A stretch of 64,000 nucleotides of DNA, from NCBI GenBank assembly GCA_002077065.1, contig NAJO01000011.1:705001-769000 (forward strand). The letters are read 5' to 3'. Source of the DNA: Cryoendolithus antarcticus. Taxonomy: Eukaryota > Ascomycota > Dothideomycetes > Cladosporiales > Cladosporiaceae. The notes beneath the pieces are model-generated. The model ran no database searches. It was given only the letters and a program-made list of their open reading frames with translations, and was not told the DNA's origin. The translations under genes were made by a program, and so were the position numbers. This document shows, one piece after another, positions 20,703 through 30,667 of this stretch (position 1 is the stretch's first letter; each line of letters opens with the position of its first letter).

Positions 20703-21594
20703 ATGGCCACTGGACGTCGAGGACAGACTGCGGCCGGTCGTGGAGCTACGAGATGGGGGCGTGGTACCACAAGAGGCGGACGCGGTGCGCATCCCGCGCT
20801 AGCCCTCAGACCTGAGTCTAGTATCGCCCACGGCGCTCGTATCCAACACCTCGAGACTCTGCAGCGCCAGGCCAAGGCGACGATAGGGCAGCTCAAGCAG
20901 GAGCTTGAGACTGCGAGACTTCAGTCCGCAAACGATGCGCAGCAGCTGAGACAGGAGCTCGAGACTAGCGAACGCATGTCCAAGATTCGAGTGAGCTTGC
21001 TCAAGAAGCAACACGATGCTGCTCAACGTCAGTCCAAGGTGGTACTGTTGCAGCTGAAGCAATATCGCGAGACCGTCAAGCGCGCATCTGGTATCGAGAT
21101 CGAGCAGCTTGCGCAGGAGCTCGAGGCGCTTCGCGCCACGCAGGAACGCAAGAGGACCGAGGGTGCGCGCCTCAACGTGCGCATCAAGAACATGGACGAG
21201 GACGAGCTCCGTGGGTTGTATGAGTCAGGTGCGCAGCTATGGGCTCTCAGATCTCGAAGATCGCTGAACTGCAGGCTGAGGTTGTGAAGCTGACGGCTCA
21301 GTATGAGGGGTTCCTCCAGCGTGGCGCTGACCAGGAATCGCTTACTTGCAACAGAGAGTTTGCTGCGACCGATGCAGCTCAACGGCAGGAAATACAGAGA
21401 CTGGAGGCTGAGTTCGAGGTCCTTAAAGGGAAGCTCAAGCTAGCTGATGACCAGGCAACTGAGAGGGAGAAGGTGATGATCGGACATGTGGAGTGTAAGT
21501 GCTGATTAATGCGTGAAGAGGCCTTGACTGACTCGTGATGACAGTGATAGAGCAGTATAAGAGGCATTTGGCCGATGTCAAATTGTCCGGCTAG
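20703..21594 (+). pseudogene. RG-rich coiled-coil protein gene, probable frameshift
   Basis: ATG at 20703 opens a frame with an Arg/Gly-rich start (GRRGQTAAGRGATRWGRGTT), then heptad-rich helix from ~residue 45. That frame ends at 21287 with non-helical residues. From ~21239 a second frame (+2) carries the coiled coil on (ISKIAELQAEVVKLTAQYEG), then splices over a clean 50-base intron (21495-21544, gtaagt to gacag) into a last exon ending EQYKRHLADVKLSG. No GT-AG intron of usable size and phase bridges 21192-21260; a single-base deletion near 21255 would. So the gene is either frameshifted here, or two products overlap. Family unrecognised. Confidence 0.5.
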
Positions 21595-22043
21595 AGTGTG
21601 TGAGCAGCTTTGCATAGCGGTGCGGAGTGCAGGCATACAGGCTGCTGTGTATGTGCCCCAGGAGGATGCGGCAGAAGTGGAAGTATCAGGACGCATTGTC
21701 AGTTGAAGAAGTCGACGGCGCATGCAGCTTACCACCGTAAACGATGGAACACCGGTTGCTCTTGTAGGTGCCCTCACTTCTACCATCACTTGTCATACTC
21801 CTGGAGCAGACCACGAGCTTCATTTGCGCTTCCTAGCTCAGTTACGCACATGTTACATGCATGCAGATCCTTGCATGTGCTCATCCCATCTGAAGCTGGA
21901 TCTTCGATTAATCTGTTCCTGCTCTGTCCCTTCCACTTCTTCAATTTCTGCCCTTACCAATACTCAGTACTCCGATACTCAGCCTGATCCTACCTTCTGG
22001 ACACAGCAGCACTCACCACCCAAGCCTGTAGACACGAGCAAAA
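21595..22043. other. Intergenic within the coiled-coil gene row
   Basis: About 450 bases. The last ~200 are pyrimidine-rich (CTTCC, TTCTTC runs), typical of a fungal core promoter and leader ahead of the start at 22044. Confidence 0.5.
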
Positions 22044-24902
22044 ATGCGCGTCGCCTTACAACACGACCTCTGGACCTGCCCTGGGTCCGAGGCGGAACTG
22101 CTAAGTGATGTTCAGCACTCCGGCATCTCCGACAACAAAGTCGCAGACGGGATCCCGTCGATGATCCACAACAAGCACCGCGAGCCAGAGCCCGACCCAG
22201 CCTCCGAAGCGCCGGGTACCGGGATAGAAAGCGGAGACTCCGAGAGCGCAGTACTGAGAATAACGCACCGTGAAGACACAGACGTGGTGCGCCATGTGCT
22301 CAGTCCGGGAGAGATCGACATGAAGACTTTCGTGCAGCATGAGGTCTCCACCAACGACCCAGCTCAGAACTCTGGGAAGCAGATGAGCGGTCCGGACAGT
22401 GGAGCGATGGACCCCAATTCGCCGGAGCCCATCATTCAAGGAAGCATGGCAGTTGAACCCAACGATGGCTTTGAGATTTCCTCCGATACTAAGATCTTAC
22501 AGCCCGCGATCCAGACCGAGCTTCACTTGGTAGGAGCTATCCTCGACGGCGCACAGGACGGGATCATGTCGGTCCAGTCATCTTCCGAGGAGGCTCCCAT
22601 TAGGCATATGATGCGATCTGCAGTCGAAGTAAATGCAGTGGACGACGAGAATGAAGTAGCAGGCGCTGCAGCAACTGCCGGACAGCTATCACGGGCTCAA
22701 ATGGTGGCAGTGACCGTCGCTCCGGCCATTCATGAACCGAACTCAGTCGACAATGGTGCCACTCGTAGCCTAGGCGAATGGTTGGCCGTAGTCATGACCG
22801 GTCCGGCGCCTGCGACGATGAGCGACACCTCTGTGAATCATTTACCGAAAACTTCCGTCGGTTGGACCATTGTCAAGGACCTGGTAGCAATGGACAGCAC
22901 AATCGATAGCGTCCCTGAGAACAGTGAGGCAATGGAGACTGACCAGCGGACGACGGAGTCTTCAAGTAGCATAGCTATGACGACTCCAATCGACCTCTGT
23001 ACCCCGGAGTCATATGCAGCGCCTCGTCAGACGCTTCTAATTGACGACCGCGAGATGAGTGCTCTTGTGGACACTGACGAAAAGATGGACGTCGACAACG
23101 AGAAGCCGGTGCCATCGGACCAGCCTGACGCAGAGACCTCGCCGCAGACTGCCATCCACCAGAGAGCTGTCTCCATCGGCAGCAAGGCGCCTAGTGTTCA
23201 GACTGGCAGGATCGAAGTGAACAAGGCAAGTAGCGCAGCGAAGATTGATGCTACCGGGGCGGCAACTCTGAAGCGTAAAGCATCGGAGGGTGCATCGAAC
23301 GAGGCTCCAATGAAGAAGTCCAAGCTAGCGGTGTCCGCTCCTCTTACTAAGGCTACATCGAACACAGCATCCAGGAAGAATCTCCCTGGAAGCATGGCGA
23401 AGGCGACTACGAAGTCGCCTGCTTCTGAGTCCGCGTCTCTGAGTACCGAAGTCGTGACGATTGATTCCGGTCCATCAAGACCAGCTAGTCAGAGTGCCAT
23501 TCCACCTCCAAGGCCGATCGCATCGAACGCAAAGAGACCGGCTTCAGGGGAGTCCGGTAAGCCTACTGGCACTCCTAGTCCCACGAAAGACGGCGTAGAG
23601 AGCACCAGAACAGCCGCCACCCCGGAGCCGAAGGCTACTGTGGCGGACACGAAGAAGCCTATCGCCAACAAGACCGACAAAGGGACTGCGACGCCGAGAA
23701 TAACGGGAGACGATGAGGTCCAGGTCACCGTGTCAGCCAAGATGAAGCCGAAGACCGCTGCGGTGACGCCGAAGGATGCTACCGCAAGCCAGACAGCTAG
23801 CAAGACCACCACGCTTAGCGTCGCAGAGGACGATGATTTTGGAGACCAAGACGACGACGAGGACGACGAACCCGGCTCCGAAGTCGGGAACAAAGACATC
23901 CAGACACCCATCAGGCCGGCGTGCTCTCGTTGCAAGGTCATCATGCGCAAAGAGCTAAAGGGTACTCATGATAAAGCCATGAAGGCCCTCAAGAAAGCGC
24001 ACGAGACTGCCCTTGCAGCTCAGAAGAAAAAGTTCAACCAGAGTATCGCGGACCAGAAAGCGAGTCTTGAAAAGAAAGCCAAGACCGCTGCGGACAGCCA
24101 TGAGAAAGCCATCGAGAAATTGGAAGCTAGATTGGAGAAGTCTAAGGAAGCTTCTATAGAGAAGATCAAGGATCTCAAGGAAAAGCACGAGACCAAGGTG
24201 GAGAGCCTGACCAACGATCTCGAGGAGGCGGTAGCCAAGCGCAGGGAAGTCGAGAAAGCGGCTACTGCTGCGCTGAAGAAGCATAGAGAGGACATGCAAG
24301 CCAAAGACGATAAGCTCAAAGAAGAGATTAGGAAGATGAAGCTGGCGAAGAAAGCCGAACTCGATTATCTGAAGCCCGAGTTCAGCACAGCCATAAAAGA
24401 CAAGATGAGAGAGATCCGTGAGCTTACGATCAATAAGGAGAGACTGGAGAAAGCGCTGTCAGAGTCCACGGCCGATGCAGAAGCCCAGAGCAAAGCCGCC
24501 GAAAAATGGCAGATGGACTATACTGCCGGCGAACGCCGCAAGCTTCGTGCGAAGAAGAGAGTCGAAGAACTGGAGGGCGAGCTTGACGCTATCAGGAAGA
24601 GCGGGCTGGGAGCAAACCCGAATGTGAGGGCTATGAGGGACGATTATGAGGATGAGCTCGAAGAGATGCGGGGAAGAGTCGATAGGGCGCGGAGGAATGA
24701 AGTTGAGAGTGGACATCGGGTTGTAGCGGAGCAGAGGGCGTTGTTCAGCATGAGAGCTGCGAATGAGGGGCATAAGGCAAGGGCTGAAGAAGCGGAGAAG
24801 GTGGCTGCGAAGGCAGAGTTGGAGAATAAGGTATTAAGGGGAATGGTGGCCAGTTTGAGTGGAAGGGGTGGCGGGCGCGCGGATGTGGAGATGAGTGGAT
24901 GA
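22044..24902 (+). CDS. Large disordered/coiled-coil protein with a CxxC knuckle
   Basis: Intact 952-aa frame; the start has strong context (AGCAAAAATG). Residues 1-590 are low-complexity, Ser/Thr/Ala/Pro/Glu-rich, with Lys-rich patches (LKRKASEG, MKKSKLA) that could be nuclear signals. Residues ~595-617 are a very acidic run. A single CSRC pair (Cys627, Cys630) in RPACSRCKVIMRKELKG follows, then ~300 residues of continuous charged coiled coil (635-935) and a short GRGGGR tail. One CxxC alone cannot complete a zinc site, so metal binding would need dimerisation or a distant ligand. No family recognised. It may be a chromatin or cytoskeletal scaffold, but that is only a guess. It lies third in a row of same-strand coiled-coil genes. 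Confidence 0.8.
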   Translation: MRVALQHDLWTCPGSEAELLSDVQHSGISDNKVADGIPSMIHNKHREPEPDPASEAPGTGIESGDSESAVLRITHREDTDVVRHVLSPGEIDMKTFVQHEVSTNDPAQNSGKQMSGPDSGAMDPNSPEPIIQGSMAVEPNDGFEISSDTKILQPAIQTELHLVGAILDGAQDGIMSVQSSSEEAPIRHMMRSAVEVNAVDDENEVAGAAATAGQLSRAQMVAVTVAPAIHEPNSVDNGATRSLGEWLAVVMTGPAPATMSDTSVNHLPKTSVGWTIVKDLVAMDSTIDSVPENSEAMETDQRTTESSSSIAMTTPIDLCTPESYAAPRQTLLIDDREMSALVDTDEKMDVDNEKPVPSDQPDAETSPQTAIHQRAVSIGSKAPSVQTGRIEVNKASSAAKIDATGAATLKRKASEGASNEAPMKKSKLAVSAPLTKATSNTASRKNLPGSMAKATTKSPASESASLSTEVVTIDSGPSRPASQSAIPPPRPIASNAKRPASGESGKPTGTPSPTKDGVESTRTAATPEPKATVADTKKPIANKTDKGTATPRITGDDEVQVTVSAKMKPKTAAVTPKDATASQTASKTTTLSVAEDDDFGDQDDDEDDEPGSEVGNKDIQTPIRPACSRCKVIMRKELKGTHDKAMKALKKAHETALAAQKKKFNQSIADQKASLEKKAKTAADSHEKAIEKLEARLEKSKEASIEKIKDLKEKHETKVESLTNDLEEAVAKRREVEKAATAALKKHREDMQAKDDKLKEEIRKMKLAKKAELDYLKPEFSTAIKDKMREIRELTINKERLEKALSESTADAEAQSKAAEKWQMDYTAGERRKLRAKKRVEELEGELDAIRKSGLGANPNVRAMRDDYEDELEEMRGRVDRARRNEVESGHRVVAEQRALFSMRAANEGHKARAEEAEKVAAKAELENKVLRGMVASLSGRGGGRADVEMSG

Positions 24903-25086
24903 TTGGCCCGAGGGAGCGGTTCGAGAGGGAGCTGTGGCAATGCGTTGGGGATCGAGGCTTGAGGTGGTGTTGTCCCTTCCTTGATCTCCGGGCGTGAGAT
25001 ACAGTACCACGGGGAGTTTGCGAAGTTTGCGGAGAGGCTCACAGGTGTCAGGCAAGCTGTGATGTAGTCTATACACATATCAGCAC

Positions 25087-26445
25087 TCAGTCCATCCCAG
25101 GCCAAGGAGAAAGAAAATCCTCGACCGGCGTCATCTCCTTCTGTAATCTCGCGGCCACTTTGTCAGCCTCATGCCACACTCGCAAGATGTTTCGTCCCAC
25201 CACCTTCCCTGCATCTTCCTCGCTCACACCAGCGTCAAGCAGTGCAGTGACAAGATCCGGGAACTTCGACACATCCTCTAGCCCACGAGGTGTGTTCGGT
25301 ATGCCATCGTAGTCCGTGCCGATACCAACGTGATCGTAACCAATCAGGTCACCAATGTGCATAATATGCTTGACAACGTGCGCGAGCGTGTTCGTCTCGT
25401 CAACAAAGTCGGGCAACCCACTAGATGCGTTGCTAGCCTTGCAGCTGACGAAATCTGGCGCGAAATTTACCATCACGATTGAGCCACGCTTCTTGACCAA
25501 GTGTAAGATGTCGTCTGGCACGTTTCGTGGGTGTGGGCAGATGGCCTTCGCGCTCGAGTGGCTGAATATTGGCGGCGCGATACTGCCATTCCATTTGTCT
25601 GGGTTACCACCCAGTGCGTCACGCATGGTGTCGACACTAACGTGGCTCAGATCTACTAGCATGCCGAGTCGGTTCATCTCCAGGATCAGATCCTGTCCGG
25701 CTTTGCTGACGCCACCGTGGTAGGGCTTGGAGACTACCGTCTCGCCATCGACGGACACTAAAGCAGCATCCGCGTACTCGTTATGGCAGTTCCACGTCAA
25801 TGTTGCATATCGTACGCCTAGAGCGTGATACAGTCTCAACGTGGAGATCGAGTTGCCAATCTGATGCAGGCCCTCGATCGCAAGTGGCGAGATCAACTTG
25901 CCGTGCTTGAACGCCTTCTCAGCCTCCTTGGCAGTACCAGACAAGGTGAAGTACTTTGGGTACAGCTCCGATAGCCTGTTGAACAGATCCAGCTGCTCAA
26001 GCGTCATGCGGACGTAAGGAGCGTAGTTTGCATCCGTGAAGTCGAAGCCATCAGCAGGACACGGCACGAATGCTGACCAGAATGCGCCGCCCTGGATGCC
26101 GGCCTCCAAACGAGGGACGTCGACATGACCGGCGAGTCCACCTTTCTCAAAGGCTTGCGTGAAGTTCGACTCGTAGATCTCGTTCTTGTACAGGGCCCGT
26201 ATGAGGATCAGCAGGTCGTTGTGGCCGTCGATAAGAGGATTGGACTGTAAGACAGTCTCGGCTCGGGTGAGATGTCCCGTTGTTCTGCCAGGTGCACAAT
26301 ATGACCAGCAGCCATACGCCGAGCAGAGCAAGATGGTCATTAGCAGACTCAGGGCAGACGACTTCCTCTGTCGCTGTGGCCGATGATGATCCTGCACCAG
26401 CGAGTGGTTCTCAGCGGCCGCTTTCTCGTCTTCCCTGTACTCCAT
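25087..26445 (-). CDS. Membrane dipeptidase (peptidase family M19)
   Basis: Intact 452-aa frame. A type II signal anchor lies at residues ~32-50 (LSLLMTILLCSAYGCW) after a charged cytosolic lead. The M19 domain starts at ~70 with LIDGHNDLL (zinc ligands His75 and Asp77), continues with the bridging Glu in SPLAIEGLHQ, His in MLVDLSHVS and His in PIFSHSSAK, and ends with the family block VGIGTDYDG. All metal-site segments are present, so an active dinuclear-zinc dipeptidase is expected, cleaving dipeptides at the cell surface or in a vacuolar/secretory compartment. Fungal homologues sometimes sit in epipolythiodioxopiperazine clusters (GliJ type), but this one is among housekeeping genes and has a membrane anchor. 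Confidence 0.93.
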   Translation of the reverse strand: MEYREDEKAAAENHSLVQDHHRPQRQRKSSALSLLMTILLCSAYGCWSYCAPGRTTGHLTRAETVLQSNPLIDGHNDLLILIRALYKNEIYESNFTQAFEKGGLAGHVDVPRLEAGIQGGAFWSAFVPCPADGFDFTDANYAPYVRMTLEQLDLFNRLSELYPKYFTLSGTAKEAEKAFKHGKLISPLAIEGLHQIGNSISTLRLYHALGVRYATLTWNCHNEYADAALVSVDGETVVSKPYHGGVSKAGQDLILEMNRLGMLVDLSHVSVDTMRDALGGNPDKWNGSIAPPIFSHSSAKAICPHPRNVPDDILHLVKKRGSIVMVNFAPDFVSCKASNASSGLPDFVDETNTLAHVVKHIMHIGDLIGYDHVGIGTDYDGIPNTPRGLEDVSKFPDLVTALLDAGVSEEDAGKVVGRNILRVWHEADKVAARLQKEMTPVEDFLSPWPGMD

Positions 26446-26722
26446 CGCTTCAGGATCGCTATTTGCAAGACGAAGCAGAACTTGACTCCGTTCAGGGCGG
26501 GATGTAGGTCACATATTGACGGTCACGTGCTCTGTAATCAACTCCCCCATGGCTTGTCAAATAAGCTTAAATCGTGCCGAAAGTGTAACGCATGACCAGG
26601 GTGCTTGCCCCACTGCTACCGCCGCAGAGGGTTGCCATGCGCCAGGCACGGCGCCATGGTCACTTGACAGTCGCTCTCAATCCTATCTGGCCAGCACAAT
26701 ACACCGCCGCATCCTAATCATC

Positions 26723-29700
26723 ATGGGCGCAGTCGGTAGCAGGCCCGAGGACGGCACCTATATCAGGGACCAGTCCCGCTTCACCATCTCGGCCCTACAC
26801 ATCACGAATTCTCGAGGGACAGTGCTACGGGTATCGCCAAATGCATTTCCAGCAAGCAGATATAACGCGCAAAGAGACTCGGGCGACGATGTCCCAGTAG
26901 ACTACGTACAGGACCCGGAGGGCGCGGGCAACTTCTTGTTGCGGCTGCAGAGTACAGATGAATTGACGTTCCACTTCACATTTGTACTACGGCAGCAGCA
27001 GCAGCAAGTGCAGGGGAATGGGAACTCAGGGATTCAAACTGGGCCGGCAGTGGACACTCCTATCGCAGGGCTGACGTACATCTTTGCCTCGAGTCCGAGA
27101 GAGGTTGACAACCTGGTAGTGCGGGAGTTTCACGCCAATCCGAATCTGCACAAGAACCCGAATGTGCAGCTGCTAGGGGACTACAGCACAGGTGGCAGTT
27201 CGAGCATACAATTCAGCTGGTCCTGGAAGTGGCGACCGCCAAAGACAGTCGAGGACCGAGGTGGGGGCTGGCGAAACAGCTGCAGTCTCGTGGAATATGA
27301 TCAAAGGGCGCACAGGCTCAATACGCTGGCCGGCTTTGACTTCTGGGTGCAGGGTGTGCAGAGATTTTACACGAGGTCACCGAGACTCGACATGGGTGTG
27401 CCGCCGAGGTTAAGGGTGCCTTCGGCGCAATCAATCGAATCGAGAGTCAGTAACGTCAGTGACTCCGAGGGTGAAGGTCCGAGTTCATCGTATAGGGACT
27501 ACAAGGAGCCAGGGTCGCCGTTATTTGATGCAATACCGGAGGATGGGCTAGGCATTGTGCCAATCATGACTGCTACGAGTAATGGAGGAAGCTCATCGGA
27601 GACTGTCAAGGTCGATGTCGCAACTTGCAAGCCTGGTGAAGATCCGGCGATGAATGAAGATGGACCACTCTTTCGCGCGACAATGCGATCGCTGGAGCAA
27701 AAGACCGGCAACATGCGATTGAGAATGAAGAAGGTTCTTCGGACTGCAGAGGCTGCGGAGATTGCACAGCAGACTTGCAATAACGCGGTGGCAGACTTCG
27801 CAGATGCGTTGAGAGAAGCGGGAAGCTCAAACGCGAACGCTGTGCGACCTGCGCTAGAGCACTATTTCGAAAAGATCGCCAAGGAGATCTTGCAGTACGA
27901 ACGACAGAACGCGGTCAATTTGAGACGGATGATCATTGAGCCGGTGAGTCGACTGTACAACAACGAGATCAAGCAGGCCGATGTGAAGAAGCGAGAGTTC
28001 GATGAGGAGAGCAAGGAGTACTACGCCTACACGAGCAAGTATCTTGGGCAGAGGAGCGAAAGTCTCAAGGAGAAGAAGCAGAAGCAGAGCGATGAGAAAT
28101 TCCAGTACAAGCGACGGACATTCGAGCTGAAGCGGTTCGACTACTCGAGCTTCATGCATGATTTGCACGGTGGACGCAAAGACCAAGAAGTGCTGTCGCA
28201 GCTCACCAAGTATGCCGAAGCACAGTCGAGAAGCTACCTCGTAGCGGCAAAGACGGTCGAAGAGATGGTACCACAGCTAGACGTACTCATCTCAGAGGTT
28301 GCTGCTGCCGAGAAGGACTACCAGCTACGACGCACAGAGCGAGAGGAGAAGCGCCGAGCTCTCGAAAAGAGCACAAAACTCGTCAGCGAGGACGGAGTGA
28401 TCTCACCTCCTTCATTGTCACACTCGCTGTCAGTCAGTGCTTCTAACCGAACGACCGGACTGGACTCGAGCAGGGTACCCAGCTATGCGTCCAATGGGAC
28501 AGTCTCGACTTCTCCACCATCAACAGGCGTTGCATCAAGTGCACCATCCAACGGTAGTCTCGTAGCCCCTAGCAACTCAATCTCTGTACTATCGGCTAGC
28601 CCGAACTCGAGATTCAAAGGCATTCGAGATCTTGACGACACCGGTGGCACGCCCAATAGTGGTGCGTTCAGGAAAGAGGGCTTACTTTGGGCACTCAGCC
28701 GGCCGGGTGGGATGGATCCGAAAGGGCTCAACAAGCAAGCCTGGCACAAGTTTTGGATCGTGCTTGATCAAGGTCGGCTGTCTGAGTATGTCAACTGGAA
28801 AGAGAAGTTAGATCTGCATATGGAGCCGATCGACTTGCGCATGGCTTCTGTTCGGGAAGCGCGAAACTCAGATCGCCGATTTTGTTTTGAGATTATCACA
28901 CCACAGTTCACGAGGATATATCAGGCACCTTCTGAGGAGGACATGAAGGCTTGGATTGGCGCCATCAATAACGCTTTGCAGAGTGCGTTCGAGAATCGGA
29001 GTACACCAATGGCAAGTCCATCGCCTGCAGCGCACAGTTCGCATCGGAAGGACATCGCTGCTGTGCTGACCGGCAAGAGCTCGTCGTTCTCGGGTCACCG
29101 ACAAGTCTCAAACCCGAACCGCAGCGATGCACAGAAGGCTATCAATCGCCACGCCACGACAGGTGAGAAGTCTGGGTACAACCGAGCTAGCGTGTCGATC
29201 GATCCCGAAGCATCAGCTCTGCTTCAGCGCATTCGCGGTGCAGATGAGGGCAATCGACTATGCGCTGACTGTGGGTCTGATGGCAAAGTCGACTGGTGCT
29301 CCATCAATCTGGGTGTGCTCCTGTGCATCGAGTGCAGCGGCATACACCGATCGCTTGGTACACATATCAGTAAAGTGCGATCATTGACTCTAGACACCAC
29401 AGCTTTCTCCCAAGATATCATTGAGATCCTACTGCTTGTCGGCAATCGCGTGAGCAACATGATCTGGGAAGCAAAGCTAGATCATTTCCTCAAGCCCTCG
29501 CCCCACTCAACGCGCGACCAGCGCCTGCACTTCATCACGGCGAAGTACTCAGACCGCACCTACGTGACCGCGAACCCCACGGGTGCCCTTGGACCAGACG
29601 ATGTCCTCTTGACTAGTATCAAGCGGAACGACATCCAGAACGTCCTCCTCGCTCTCGCCCTCCGCGCAAACCCAAACGTCCACGACCGCTCCCGAGCAAC

Positions 29701-30169
29701 CCACGCAGTCTACCTTGCCCTCGCTGCCGCCGACCCAGCATCTCCCACCGGCGCAGCAACAGCCTCACATACCCGTACACCATCTGGCAGCGGTCTCCGC
29801 TCGCCTTCACCTATGCCGGGCGACCGCAAACCCTTCCCCATAGCCGAGCTGCTCCTCCAAAATGGCGCCGATATTCCCACAGATCCTGCGCCGATCCTCC
29901 TCTCCCAGGCGGCGAAGTCATACATAGACTACAAGTCCTCACAACTCAACGGTCGACCGGTGTCGACTCTGGGTCCGCGCGATCAGTCCGGCGATATGCT
30001 ATCAGCCTTACCTAATCTCAGCGCCACGAACGGTAGTGGCGGTAGTGGTAGTCCCTCAGATAGAGCGCTGAAACGTCACAGTGCTGGACATCATAGTAGT
30101 GGGTTCTCTAAGATTGCTGGAAGCGGACGGCAGGGATTGGAGGCGTTGGAGGGCCTGGCGAAGCGGTAG
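26723..30169 (+). CDS. csx2: BAR-PH-ArfGAP-ankyrin GTPase-activating protein (Csx2 type)
   Basis: The frame is open from 26516, but I place the start at 26723, where MGAVGSRPEDG matches fungal orthologues; this gives 1148 aa. Gly2 with Ser6 fits an N-myristoylation site. Domains in order: a fungal N-terminal beta-rich region (~10-250), BAR (~315-550, very helical), Ser-rich linker, PH (~649-752, from FRKEGLLWA to the Trp of KAWIGAIN), ArfGAP zinc finger from Cys847 (CADC, 17 residues, CIEC, then the arginine finger in GIHRSLGTH), and ankyrin-like repeats (~965-1075). Such proteins bind curved membrane and phosphoinositides and stimulate GTP hydrolysis by Arf in vesicle traffic and polarity. 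Fission-yeast relatives include Csx2/Cnt5. Confidence 0.93.
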   Translation: MGAVGSRPEDGTYIRDQSRFTISALHITNSRGTVLRVSPNAFPASRYNAQRDSGDDVPVDYVQDPEGAGNFLLRLQSTDELTFHFTFVLRQQQQQVQGNGNSGIQTGPAVDTPIAGLTYIFASSPREVDNLVVREFHANPNLHKNPNVQLLGDYSTGGSSSIQFSWSWKWRPPKTVEDRGGGWRNSCSLVEYDQRAHRLNTLAGFDFWVQGVQRFYTRSPRLDMGVPPRLRVPSAQSIESRVSNVSDSEGEGPSSSYRDYKEPGSPLFDAIPEDGLGIVPIMTATSNGGSSSETVKVDVATCKPGEDPAMNEDGPLFRATMRSLEQKTGNMRLRMKKVLRTAEAAEIAQQTCNNAVADFADALREAGSSNANAVRPALEHYFEKIAKEILQYERQNAVNLRRMIIEPVSRLYNNEIKQADVKKREFDEESKEYYAYTSKYLGQRSESLKEKKQKQSDEKFQYKRRTFELKRFDYSSFMHDLHGGRKDQEVLSQLTKYAEAQSRSYLVAAKTVEEMVPQLDVLISEVAAAEKDYQLRRTEREEKRRALEKSTKLVSEDGVISPPSLSHSLSVSASNRTTGLDSSRVPSYASNGTVSTSPPSTGVASSAPSNGSLVAPSNSISVLSASPNSRFKGIRDLDDTGGTPNSGAFRKEGLLWALSRPGGMDPKGLNKQAWHKFWIVLDQGRLSEYVNWKEKLDLHMEPIDLRMASVREARNSDRRFCFEIITPQFTRIYQAPSEEDMKAWIGAINNALQSAFENRSTPMASPSPAAHSSHRKDIAAVLTGKSSSFSGHRQVSNPNRSDAQKAINRHATTGEKSGYNRASVSIDPEASALLQRIRGADEGNRLCADCGSDGKVDWCSINLGVLLCIECSGIHRSLGTHISKVRSLTLDTTAFSQDIIEILLLVGNRVSNMIWEAKLDHFLKPSPHSTRDQRLHFITAKYSDRTYVTANPTGALGPDDVLLTSIKRNDIQNVLLALALRANPNVHDRSRATHAVYLALAAADPASPTGAATASHTRTPSGSGLRSPSPMPGDRKPFPIAELLLQNGADIPTDPAPILLSQAAKSYIDYKSSQLNGRPVSTLGPRDQSGDMLSALPNLSATNGSGGSGSPSDRALKRHSAGHHSSGFSKIAGSGRQGLEALEGLAKR

Positions 30170-30667
30170 GGCACTTCGTCTTCGCCTTCGGCTTCGCCTG
30201 CTTATCGACCTAGCCCGTTAAGGCGATCGGCTGGGAGCGAGGCTTTGACCCGGCCAGAGGTCGATATGTTACGGCGAGTCTCGACTCGAGGACCTTCCAG
30301 GCTGGGCGGGAAAAGGACACGAAGCATGAGGGCGCTACGGGGAGGGTGGCCAACTGATGGCACATGTGATGTCACTGCGCTGGATGTCATTGTTGAGGGA
30401 GCGTTTGCGGTTAAGGGTGGTTTTGTGACTGGTGGTATCCGGGAAAGAAATTTAGGGCTGAGGAGACGGGCTGAAACGGCGCCGTGATGGACTGGCCGCC
30501 ATGTGTTATTGAGTACCGATCGATTGAGTCGCAGGATATGGCGTATTGTAATGCGTAATGGATAATGAGATATAAGCAAGCACATGGTGCAAATGCAAAA
30601 GCTTAGTTGCAACTGACATTTCGAATCTCTTCGTGGTTAATGATAGTACATGACTTCCACAGCGCGC
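30170..30667. other. Convergent intergenic region
   Basis: About 500 bases between two convergent gene ends. AT-rich toward 30480-30620, consistent with 3' ends. The short frames present have no support. Confidence 0.5.

Noticed and set aside
23489..23950. 153-aa minus-strand frame, hydrophobic, looks like membrane protein
   Set aside because: It is the reverse of a Ser/Thr/Ala-rich coding region; such shadows read as Val/Leu/Ser-rich spans.
17578..24902. Secondary-metabolite cluster around the acyl-CoA synthetase
   Set aside because: No synthase, transferase, oxidase, transporter or cluster regulator nearby; neighbours are ATP11 and coiled-coil genes.
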